A program made the position numbers and the translations under genes. A stretch of 25,000 bases of DNA, taken from Chromera velia (lineage: Eukaryota > Sar > Chromeraceae). A model generated the notes under the pieces. That model saw only the letters and a list, made by a program, of their open reading frames with translations. It was not told the DNA's origin and searched no databases. Where the stretch lies: assembly GCA_018398765.1 (NCBI GenBank), contig JAHBMJ010000011.1:31191-56190 (forward strand). Reading direction: 5' to 3'. Shown piece by piece: positions 1-8,714 of this stretch. Every line of letters begins with the position of its first letter. Position 1 is the stretch's first letter.

Positions 1-1581
1 GGGGGGGGGGGGATTTGGGGGCCTCGGGGGGGAGGGAGAAGGAGGAGCGGGACAACAGGACAATTAAGGGGTAGGTAGGTACAAGCGCGTCGTTCAGATC
101 AGAATGGAGTGCGTCAACAAGCAGCTAGAGAGGCAGACAGACTCTGTAGAGGCATCCATCCATCGCTCCTTGTATCCATGCATCTACCTGGAGCCTGGAA
201 GGAGGAGACTTTAAGCGTTCGTTCGGCATTGCAGGAAAGGAAAGAGCTAGCGGAGGAAGCGACGGAAAGGACGTTCGATTGGTCGTTTTGTTCCTGGCAG
301 ACGGACGGACGGAGGGACGATTTGGGTTCGATGGATGGATCGAAAAGGTTTGATGAAAAAGAAGGTTGGGATGGAATGGGTATCGCGATGCATGTGACGC
401 TTGTGCGATCGCCCGCTCTCTTGGTTAAAGATTTTGATTTTAAGCAAACTCACAGCGAGACCATGCAATAATGCAGAAGGAATGGAATCCACGCATGCAT
501 GCAGGAAATGCATATTGAAACAGAGAATTGGAGATTGACTTCATCGGGAATTAAAGAGGTTCTGCAGGGTCTTTCCTGCATGTGTGTGGCACAACTATCG
601 TGTCTTTGAAAGAGTGCAAAATCCTGCGTGGGCAAGAACAGGGTGTTGATCGAATAATATTTCGAGGGAAAACAACGATGGTTCTTTTCGGAGCAGCGTT
701 CAGTATGTATAAAGGTGCGCATTGCCCGCATCATGGAACGTACAGCCAGTAGTATAACCACCGCGTACGTTATCGATCGATTTGTCGAGCGTTGACACCA
801 CGGGGGGGAACATTGGCCGGAGTAGCAAATTTGTGTTTCCTCTCCCCAAGTTTTTGACTTTTGTAGTGACTGGTTGCAGCCTGGTTCCACAGCTGGTTAC
901 ATCATGATGGAATCAGCTAAACTATAACTTATATGCTCTATATATAGTGTTTGTTGCATGCAATCTACTAGCATGTAATTTATTGTTTTGCACTTTGAGC
1001 TTCTAGTTGAGCTTCAACTATAAGTTCTAGTCCTTTGAACAGTACAGAGTGAATATAAAAAAATTTTAAAACATAAAGCTTGAAAATATAGATTGTTTTG
1101 TACCTTCTCCTCTAAGTTTTATTCAAACAAATTATTTCTAGAATTAATTCTTTAAAAAATTTTAATCTTAAATTTTAGGCTGACTAACTTAAACTAACTA
1201 GTGAATGAAACCTGGTTTTGTTGAATAAATATTTTTTTTTGTTTCTATATAACAAAAAAGTTTAGTTAAATCGTTTTCATCTAGGTTTTCATAAATTTTA
1301 TCATGATCATTTTACTATGATTTTACAAATGCGTATTAATAATATGGGAATTGCCCAAAAGCAATCTTTCTAGCTACACATCGAAAAAAATATTACTTTA
1401 AAATAAAATGTTTGTTCCGTTCTTTGACTTTTCTCTCCTATTTCACACACTCACGCAAATGTCCACTTTGACATACTTCCAGCTACTTCCTGACTTAACT
1501 ACTAGTCTGTTCGATCCTCCGGGCCCTCCTGTCTAGCTGTCTGGCGGTCTCTTAATTTGTATTATCTTTCATTCCGTCAGT
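1..1581. other. Contig start and AT-rich intergenic block without a recognisable gene
   Basis: The first 13 bases are a G run followed by more G-rich sequence. From 1 to about 890 composition is mixed; open frames exist on both strands but lack ATG starts, codon-like bias or any motif I recognise. From about 900 to 1500 the DNA is strongly AT-rich, with small palindromes such as the TAGTTGA/TCAACTA pair near 1004-1020. The segment lies just 3' of the methyltransferase stop codon at 1582, so its right end probably holds that gene's 3' UTR and polyadenylation region. I see no RNA gene and no protein domain. Confidence 0.6.
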
Positions 1582-2291
1582 CTAGATACTGCGAAGAAAG
1601 GGGTCCCTCTTTCGGTAGTCAAAATCGGCGTCTCCGGCGAGGAGTGTGGCCTTCCGTCGTCCCTTCCGGCGGCCCTCGATCATCACCCACCCGTCGCGCT
1701 CGTCAACAATCTGCATGCGTGCGTCAATCGTCGCATCGATGGTTCGTTGCACAGCAAAGAAATGGTGGCAGGGAAGGAGGGAGGGAAGACGAGCGGGAAA
1801 AGAGGGAATGGAGACGAACAGGAAGGCAATCAAAAATGAAAGGGTGCATGGATAGATGGACGGGTACAACTACAATCCATGGATACATAGATGCATGGAT
1901 AGATGGATGGGTACAACTACAATCAATATGGATAGATGGATGGGTACAATTGCAATCAATGGATACATAGATGCGTGGATAGATGGATGGATACAACTTA
2001 GACAATCAATGGATACATAGATGCGTGGAGGGAGGGAGGGAGGTACACAGAGTGTCTGACTGAGGAGAGGAGAGTACTGATTCTTTTTTTGCTCACAGGA
2101 AAAACACCTCATGCAAAGGCCCAAGCGAGAAGGAGCATAATTGGAGGAAGCAAGAGAGAAGTTCGGGAGTATAAATGAGCTCAGACAGGCAGCACTGTAG
2201 AATGAAGGCAAGCAGATTCTTCAGCAGGCACAGGGAGGCAGGCAGGCAGGCGGGCAGGCACGCGCGTACTCACAGACAGACAGACAGACAG

Positions 2292-2338
<47 letters not shown>

Positions 2339-4340
2339 CTCACTTTGAGTTGCTCAAACTGCATTCGGTGGTGATTCATCACTCTCTCGGCGTCCTCCTT
2401 TTTGATTCCCGTGATGCCCAGCCAGCCCTCAGCCATTGTCAGTTGTTGGAGAATCGCAGGCATCCGCAGCTGCATGCATGCAGTCATGCACTCATTCATG
2501 AAGATCATGAAGAGAAGAGAAGAGAACAGAAGAGAAAAGACGAGTTGGGAGTAGGTGGGTGTGCATATGCGCATGCATCCCCCCATACAGATATTCAATC
2601 GTACATGCAATGAATGTTGTTGAGAGAGAAGAGGAGGGTGCATGGGTCCATTTGGGACACGGGCCTTCCATCTTCGCTGCTTTCTGCCTCATCCATCAAT
2701 CCAGACGGAAAAACGGTCAGACAGAGTAAATGGAAGACAGACCGACGGACAGACAGACAGACAGACACACACACACGCACGCACGCACGCACGCACAGAG
2801 AGAGAGAGAGAGCGAGAGAGAGAGACTATATGGTTTCTTTCCCTCCTCTTCTTCATGAGCACAACAGACGTGAAAAAAGCAATACACAGACAGACAGGCA
2901 GACAGACAGGCAGACTATATGGTTTCTTTCCCTCCTCTTGACAGACAGAGATAGGCAGACAGACAGACAGACAGAGCAGACATATATACACACGGACACA
3001 CAGACTGGATGGTTTCTTTCCCTCCTCTTGACAGACACACAGACAGGCAGACAGGCAGACAAGACAGACTATATGGTTTCTTTCCCACGGCAGACAGACA
3101 GACAGACAGACAGACACACAGGCAGAAAGCAGACAGACAGATAGACGGACAAATAGACAGACAGGCAGACAGACAGGCAGGCAGACAGGCAGGCAGACAG
3201 GCAGACTCACATGGTTCCAAATGTTCACATTCGCGACCACCAGCTGAAAGGGCACCATTGTCACTGCGGACATTCTCTCAATCGACTGCAGGTAGGTACA
3301 CAAAGAACAAACTCTCTCTCTCTCTCTCTCTTTCTCTCTACTTCTCTCTCTTTTACTTGCACACATGATAACAAACACGAACACAAACAAGCGCCTGCAC
3401 ACACAAAAGACAAAAAAAAGTCAGTGTGGTTTCTCTCTCGATCGCCCGAAGGAAGGAAGGAAGGAAGGAAGGAAGGATGCCGCATTGAAGGAAGGACGGA
3501 TGACGAAAACATATTATCAAAATTGTTTCTAATGAGTTTCTGACACTATAAATATACCGATCTCAGGAGTTCGGTGCAAACGATAGGGCACTATTCAGGG
3601 CCATGGGCGCAGGGACGGATGACGAAAAGGCGGGCGTTCCGACTTCTTCCTTGTTCTTTTTTTTAGTTTTTTTTTCCCATTTCGTTGCTTTCAAATGAAT
3701 GTGCTGCTTCGTTCTTTCCTTTCCTTTCCTTTCCTTTCCTTGCTTCTCTTTCGGCAACTCGGGTCCCCACCCTCTTTCCTTTCTCCCTTCTGCTCCTCAT
3801 CCACCTATCCATCTTATTTGTGCGTCGTCGGCCCACAACGGCTTGCACATTCACGTACGCGTCTGTCTGTGTATGTTTTCCTTCCTCCCTCTGTCAAGAT
3901 TCAATTGAGACAGCAAGCACAGAATGATGAAATCTTAAACGAAGTCTGTCTGTCTTGTTTCGGTGTTGCTGCCTTCCCTCCTTCCTTCCCCCCCTTTCGT
4001 TCCTCTGTGTGTTTGTGTGATCCTCTCTGTTCGATAGAGCCCGCCCCCCTCAATTGACTTCTCGCTCCTCCATGCATCCCGTAGGATGGACTTTTTTTCT
4101 TTCTCTCTTTCGCCAATGCGTTCCCCTTGCAATCTCCCTCCCTCCGCCCCGGAGGCTGTCAGGAGCGAGGGCGGGCCAACTCCCCCCCTTGGAGGGAGAA
4201 GCAGCCAGAAACAAACAGAACATTTCGTGAGCGCGCAGGGAGAAAGTTGGCCGATCAGCAAACATCCACCCATCCATCCAGTAACCGTTTGTCTACTTTC
4301 AGTCATCCACGTCTTCATTCATTCATTCACTCACTGACTC

Positions 4341-4382
<42 letters not shown>

Positions 4383-6365
4383 CTCCAGATTGCCATTGTA
4401 GCCCAGCCTCACATGCTCGAACGCCGAGGAGACGGTCGCCTCGTGGTCGAGAAGGGAGTTGGCACGAGAGATGTCGTCAAAATTGTCCTCGCCCATCGAG
4501 GTCGGCACCTGCAGGGGTTGATTTTTTATTGTTGCGTGGGGGAAGGAAGGAAGGAAGGAAGGAAGGAAGGAGGGATAGGAGGTCCAAACAAAAGCAGAGG
4601 AAGGAAGGGGACGGACATGCACTTAAATTGCCACGCAGAGAGAGCGGCATCATCTCCCTCCCTCCCTCTAGAGGCACATAAATTTACTTTGCGGCAGCGC
4701 ACTGACATCACACCACGAGTGAGTCAGAGAGCCTCCGTCTCTCTCAACAGGCAGGCAGAGACGGGGAAAGGGACGGGGGGACGCAGGCCGCACGAAGCGA
4801 GAGAGAGAAAACTCCTCAAAAAGAAAAAGACAGAGGCGGCGAGGGAGAAGGAAACACGCACGGACGGACGAGAGAAAGGAAGGAGGCACACGAGAGAGAG
4901 AGAGAGGGAAGAAGAAGAAGAAGAAGAAGAAGAAGAAAGGGAGGAAGCAGGGAAAAACAGAAGCAGAGAGAAAGAAAGAAAAGAACTTCTTTCTGTTATG
5001 ACCAGAACTGCTGACCAAAACATCCAGCTGCCCAGGACTGCTGTAGCGGTTGCTCTTTGCATTTCTGATGATAGCAAGAGCAGCGTCAGGGTCCTTCTCA
5101 ATGCAGGTAGCGTATCGGGCCCCGGAAGCGAGGGCAGTCAGACCAAGAATTCCCGTACCGGCTCCCCAGTCAAGCACCTGATCCAACGAACACACGCAGG
5201 CGGCAGGAAGAAAGAAAGAAAGAAAGAAAACAAGAAAGAGCAATGAATCAACGAATGGAAGAAAGATGCATTGTGAATTCCTGGACACAGTCGAGTCGAG
5301 TCGAGTCAAGCCAGTCTCTGCTGAAGCCAGAGAGAGTAGCGAAGGGAGAGGGAGGGAAGGGAGGGGGAGGGATTTGTCTTTTTGTTGCCTTCTAATCGGG
5401 AGGCGGAGAACAATTAAGGAGTGGTGGTCTGATCACCCCACAACTGGAAAAGCTTGTTGCGCATTTTTAATCCGCTTCGCTTTCTCTCTCGCTGTCTGTG
5501 TGCATGTGTGTGCCTGTCTTCAGTTTGGGTTTCGACGAAACTCAACAGCCGTCACTTTTGCAAGGTATCCGCAAGACGTCTCCAGCAGGCCAGAACGGTG
5601 ACAACAGGCTCAGAATTGTTTCTTTAATTCTTGTCTTACAGCGGTCATCTACCGACTTTCTTCAGAGAATGAATCCATACGTACATGTAATAGATTGTTC
5701 TGCGACATCGACGCACATAAGCCTTTCTCTGGTAAGATTTTTCCATTCAGACAGATTCACAAATGTTTCTTCTCGATTTCGTCGTCCATCCAAACACGCT
5801 TTTCGCCACTCTACAGGGCCATCATGAGATGAATCCATTCGGCATTCTTCCTTTCCCTGTCCCTCCGTTTTCCTACGCACCTACCTGTACTTTGCCCCGT
5901 CCCTCGAGCGCAGCCTCGGAGGTTCTTCTCTGGACCCACTCCGACGCCATTTGGGTGGTCTCGCTGTGCCCTGAGCCCTGCCCGACGCCGCCCTCCAACT
6001 TGATTCGTGCCCCCTGCTTCCAAGTGAACGGAGGGTAAGACAAGGGGCCACCCTCTTCTTTCGCGTCTCCGGAGGTGTCATCGGGATACGTGTATGTCAC
6101 ATTACCGACCTGCACGCACGCACGCGCACTCGTGAAGAAAAGACATTGCTTTGACTCCACGCACACGTGCACAGCACAGCAGCGTCTGTTGGTTGCTGGT
6201 CTCCTTCGCCCTTGGACCCTTTTCCTTCTCTCTTATGTCGTTTTTCTTCCACGTCTGTATTCGTCGGTTCTGTCTGTCGATCCTTTTAGGGGGGGCGTCG
6301 GAAGAAATGAAAGGGGGGGGGGAAAATTGACAGAGAGCAAGAATCTCGCACGCACGTACGCACGT

Positions 6366-6396
<31 letters not shown>

Positions 6397-6408
6397 CACA
6401 CACATACA

Positions 6409-6470
<62 letters not shown>

Positions 6471-7782
6471 CGAGGACGTTGAGAAAGAAAAACAAAGACG
6501 CTTTTATGGGTGAGTGACCAGGCCGCCTCTTCACTTCTTTTTCATTTCACTATGCATGAAAGCGAGAAAAAAAGAAAGACTGACTTACTGACTGACCGTT
6601 AGAGGGTAGAGTCCCGGTACCACACTCAGTTTTGGGTCTGCCTTCTCAATGAATGAGACCTCACACTTGAACTTCTCTCCCGATTCCCAGAGTCTCAGCT
6701 GTCTGGTGATGCACTGAAGAAGCAAATTCGGGGGCGTGGACGTTCGGAAGGTCACAGAGATACTCACATGATTCCAGTCAGGCGGGAACGCAACCGCAGC
6801 CTGCCCGTCAAAATCAAAAAAATGTGGGTCAGCTCCAGAGAGATCTGTTGCGGTCAGACGCAGACATCCCAACTGACTGAGACAGTCCACCATTCTCTCG
6901 GGGGTCAGTTTATCCCCTCTTTTGAATGCGAACTTCATTCGATACACATCCTGCCTGCAGGTGTTCGGGTCGAATGCCTTCTGCGCCATTTGACTCGTCC
7001 CCATATCCCGAATCAGCTCCTCTTTCCTGCTCTGCTCTGCCCTCAGCTCGTTCAGTACTGACTGCTTGATCCTCCATTCGCCTACAGACAGACAAGACAG
7101 AGAGATAAACTACATGACTGTTTTTTTCTTTTTCTGACAGACAGCGCAGGCAGGCAGGCAAGACAGAGAGAGAGACAGACTATGTGTTTCTTCTTCTCCC
7201 CCTTTTCTTCATGCACTGACAGACAGACAGACAGACAGACAGAGGAAATCCTATTCAGATATGGACTGAGACAGACAAGTAGGGGGGCGGAGACAGATAA
7301 AGGGCATGTTTCGCTCTCCCTGTCTCTTCCTTTCCCTTACACCCACCCGCACCCCCACGCCCCCCTCCCCCCCCCCCCCCCCCCCCTCCAGAGAGGGGAG
7401 AGAGAGAGAGAGAGCGAGACCAGAGAGAGAGAGAGAGAGACCAGAAAGAGAGAAAAGACGGAGAGAGAAAGCAGACAGAAGCAAGAGAAAAGGATGGCCT
7501 CACAGCCCGGCAGGGCATGGCAAGGGAGGTATGCATGCATGTATGCAGGCATGCATACATGTGTGTAAGAGCCAGCTTGCAACCTGGCTGACCGTCTGGC
7601 AGCAATTCTCTTGCGAGGTCGGGGGACTGATCCAGGATGTTGTCATCTCCAGGGACTTGTTTCAATGAAGAAAAGCCCTGCTGTCTTTCTGATCTTCCCC
7701 CGTCTCCTCCAGTGCGCGCCTTCAAAAGGAAGGCTTCGCACACACCCACGCAGAAAACCGCGACGACAAAAATGTGCCGCAT
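1582..7782 (-). CDS. prmA: Ribosomal protein L11 methyltransferase-like protein (PrmA family), probably plastid-targeted, 8 exons
   Basis: Proposed exons: 7782-7584, 7081-6597, 6109-5885, 5177-5016, 4508-4383, 3285-3211, 2469-2344, 1710-1582. All junctions are GT-AG; intron 1 is phase 1 and the other six are phase 0, giving an uninterrupted protein of about 508 residues. PrmA uses S-adenosylmethionine to methylate ribosomal protein L11. Seen in the protein: a hydrophobic signal peptide (residues 1-17, core FVVAVFCVGV) ending CEA-F, then a basic, Ser/Gln-containing transit-like stretch; a PrmA-like N-terminal alpha/beta domain (about 90-240); the substrate-loop signature GVGQGSGHSETT (269-280); SAM motif I VLDWGAGTGILGL (304-316); the post-motif strand LVVANV (414-419); GWLGITG (439-445); and the C-terminal strand DERDGWVMIEGRRK. 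These appear in the usual PrmA order. Related lysine methyltransferases such as ETFBKMT share the fold, so the substrate is inferred. The first donor could instead be 8 bases upstream in sense direction, also phase 1-compatible only if checked by cDNA. Confidence 0.85.
1845..2045. repeat. Minisatellite of about 50 bp units in the last intron of the methyltransferase gene
   Basis: About four imperfect units contain the blocks gatggatgggtacaa, ctacaatcaatgg and atacatagatgc in the same order. Sub-blocks are (GATG)-like. The array ends in a short (GGGA)n run at about 2028-2042. It lies inside the intron between exons 7 and 8, about 135 bases upstream (in sense direction) of the final acceptor. 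Length variation between alleles is likely for an array of this kind, which is inference. Confidence 0.85.
2235..2338. repeat. Compound microsatellite (GGCA)n-(CAGA)n-(CA)n-(GA)n
   Basis: Consecutive simple repeats of GGCA, CAGA, CA and GA units run without a gap up to the splice donor of exon 7 (donor bases 2343-2342). In the sense strand of the methyltransferase gene the intron therefore starts GTGAGTC and passes at once into (TC)n, (TG)n and (TCTG)n. Confidence 0.9.
2740..3205. repeat. Intronic composite repeat array: (CAGA)n blocks alternating with a pyrimidine-rich unit
   Basis: Four copies of a unit beginning GACTATATGGTTTCTTTCCC start near 2824, 2913, 3003 (with a small change) and 3067. 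Each is followed by a pyrimidine tract and by (CAGA)n/(GGCA)n. The first copy also carries CTTCATGAGCACAACAGAC. The array fills most of the intron between exons 6 and 7. Related units occur near 7178 and 22137-22250, so this is a dispersed family and not merely local slippage. Units point the same way relative to the window and are antisense to the host gene. Confidence 0.85.
3308..3480. repeat. Intronic (TC)n and (GGAA)n microsatellites
   Basis: A (TC)n run occupies about 3310-3352 and (GGAA)n about 3448-3476, both in the intron between exons 5 and 6. The rest of that intron (about 3480-4300) holds a (CCTTT)n run near 3715-3740 and CT-rich sequence, with no exon I could recognise. Apparent long open frames here come from the simple repeats. 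Confidence 0.9.
4317..4382. repeat. (ATTC)n and (CAGA)n array running into the exon 5 splice donor
   Basis: The CAGA array covers about 4340-4380. On the gene's sense strand the exon ends GAG and the intron opens GTCTGTTTGTCTGTCTG, so the donor itself is one register of the TGTC repeat. Several further GTCTGT copies follow at 4-base steps. Confidence 0.9.
4540..5310. repeat. Intronic simple repeats around exon 4: (GGAA)n, (GA)n, (GAA)n, (AAAG)n, (GAGTC)n
   Basis: (GGAA)n at about 4543-4570, purine-rich (GA)n and (GAA)n at about 4890-4940, (AAAG)n at about 5208-5230 and (GAGTC)n at about 5288-5310. They flank exon 4 (5016-5177). Long open frames rich in Arg/Glu/Lys or Ser/Phe across these tracts are products of the purine/pyrimidine bias and not protein evidence. 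Confidence 0.85.
6350..6472. repeat. (CA)n followed by (GA)n microsatellite in intron 2
   Basis: CA units with occasional CATA interruptions run from about 6365 to 6440 and pass directly into (GA)n up to about 6468. The tract lies in the 487-base intron between exons 2 and 3 of the methyltransferase gene. Confidence 0.95.
7085..7570. repeat. Repeat-filled intron 1: composite unit, (CAGA)n, poly-C, (GA)n and ATGC repeats
   Basis: The intron between exons 1 and 2 holds (CAGA)n at about 7220-7242, a composite-family copy beginning GACTATGTGTTTC near 7178, a C run at about 7367-7386, (GA)n at about 7395-7440 and short ATGCATGC repeats at about 7530-7560. The acceptor of exon 2 (CTGTCTGTAG) is itself in the TCTG repeat. 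I see no exon inside it. Confidence 0.85.
7584..7782 (-). other. Exon 1 of the methyltransferase: signal peptide plus transit-like leader
   Basis: The exon encodes MRHIFVVAVFCVGVCEAF and a following region rich in Arg, Lys, Gly, Ser and Gln. A hydrophobic core followed by a small residue and then Phe matches the Phe at +1 that is known to be important in bipartite plastid leaders of algae with secondary red plastids. The ATG at 7782 is the first in this frame. The exon ends in CCAG before a GT donor, and phase 1 matches the acceptor at 7082. Export to the plastid is inferred from this leader; cleavage was not computed. Confidence 0.75.
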
Positions 7783-8714
7783 GTGAAAGAATGAAGCAGG
7801 AAAGAGGTCTAACGCTACTTCTCCCTCTCACAATGCGAGAGAGACCGAAGGAGACAGCGCCTCGCAGTGACAGATCCTTCACGTCTCCGGTGACCGCTCA
7901 GTGTCAGGCTCTTCCTTGGGATCCGCTCACCTCGATGGGCACCTCATATGAAGCCTGTCTGTACGACTGCACGGCTTTATGTCACTCGAAACGTGAACAT
8001 GGCTCCGTGTGGGCTTACGATCTTACGTGGAGAGTCGAGAGAGACGAGATTCGATCGAGCGGGCCGGGCCCCGGCATGCCCGCGCGCGCAGCAAGTGCCA
8101 TGCAGCCACGCGGCCCCGCGGCTTGATCGCGATGATTGCATCTGACGGAAGCATGCAATTAAGCACGCGGCATGCATGAAAAAACCCTCGATAGAAAAGA
8201 ATTTTATGCATGCATGCATGCATGCATATTGCATGCATCGATCATTCTCCATGCATGCATGCATGCACCTCCAGCCATACATGCATGAATACTGATCGAG
8301 CTTTGTTGGACAAGACCAAGACCTGTGAATTCTATATGAGACTATAAATAATCGGCCGATGGGTTGCAGAAAAACTCTTGCGGACAGCTGTGGAGCAGAG
8401 TCCGAATAGTTGAGTCTCTTTCTTGACTTCTTTGGAACTTTCAATAATAGCGACGCTTGCCTACGTAGAGAGAAAAATCGAAGGAGACAGATTCGCTCTC
8501 TGTTTTTCTTCAAAGAACCTCCTTTTGATCGGATGCAAGTCACGAAGAGCTTGGTGTGAGGAGGGCGGAGTTTGGCAACTTGTCATCTCTGTGTACTACA
8601 GCATAACACAAAAGACAGTTCAAGAAACGTGTTCTCAAAAGGCTTTGAATTATTTTGGCACGATAGGAGTGTCGACTCTGCTTCAATCTTTTGCTCCCCC
8701 ACGTACATCCTACG
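7783..8714. other. Intergenic region between divergent genes; GC-rich promoter-side segment and GCATGC palindromes
   Basis: The segment separates the methyltransferase ATG (minus strand) from the nuclease-like ORF (plus strand), so it must contain upstream regulatory sequence for both, although I see no defined promoter element. About 8040-8130 is GC-rich with CG dinucleotides (for example GGGCCGGGCCCCGG). About 8150-8290 is dominated by GCATGC/ATGCAT palindromes. From 8300 to 8714 open frames exist but none has convincing domain content. Confidence 0.6.
8195..8272. repeat. GCAT tetranucleotide repeat forming long palindromes
   Basis: Two perfect (TGCA)n blocks, about 8205-8227 and 8251-8267, are separated by a short spacer with ATTGCATGCATCGATC. 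Because GCATGC is its own reverse complement, both strands read the same and each block can fold on itself. Shorter GCATGC copies are scattered through the window, including at several splice acceptors. Confidence 0.9.

Noticed and set aside
450-890. 146-residue minus-strand open frame
   Set aside because: It has no ATG at its start, no recognisable domain and unusual composition.
2087-2204. Candidate alternative last exon of the methyltransferase
   Set aside because: It has an acceptor and a phase-0 frame to a stop, but the protein does not match PrmA, whereas 1582-1710 encodes the expected C-terminal strand.
2824-3110. Regularly spaced repeats resembling a CRISPR array
   Set aside because: Spacing and units are uneven, the spacers are themselves simple repeats, and the setting is a eukaryotic intron.
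2689-3402. Long minus-strand open frame rich in Cys, Leu, Ser and Val
   Set aside because: Most of it is translation of (CAGA)n and related repeats; only the exon at 3211-3285 inside it is real coding sequence.
4413-5246. 277-residue plus-strand open frame rich in Arg, Glu and Lys
   Set aside because: It is antisense to methyltransferase exons 4 and 5 and is driven by purine-rich repeats.
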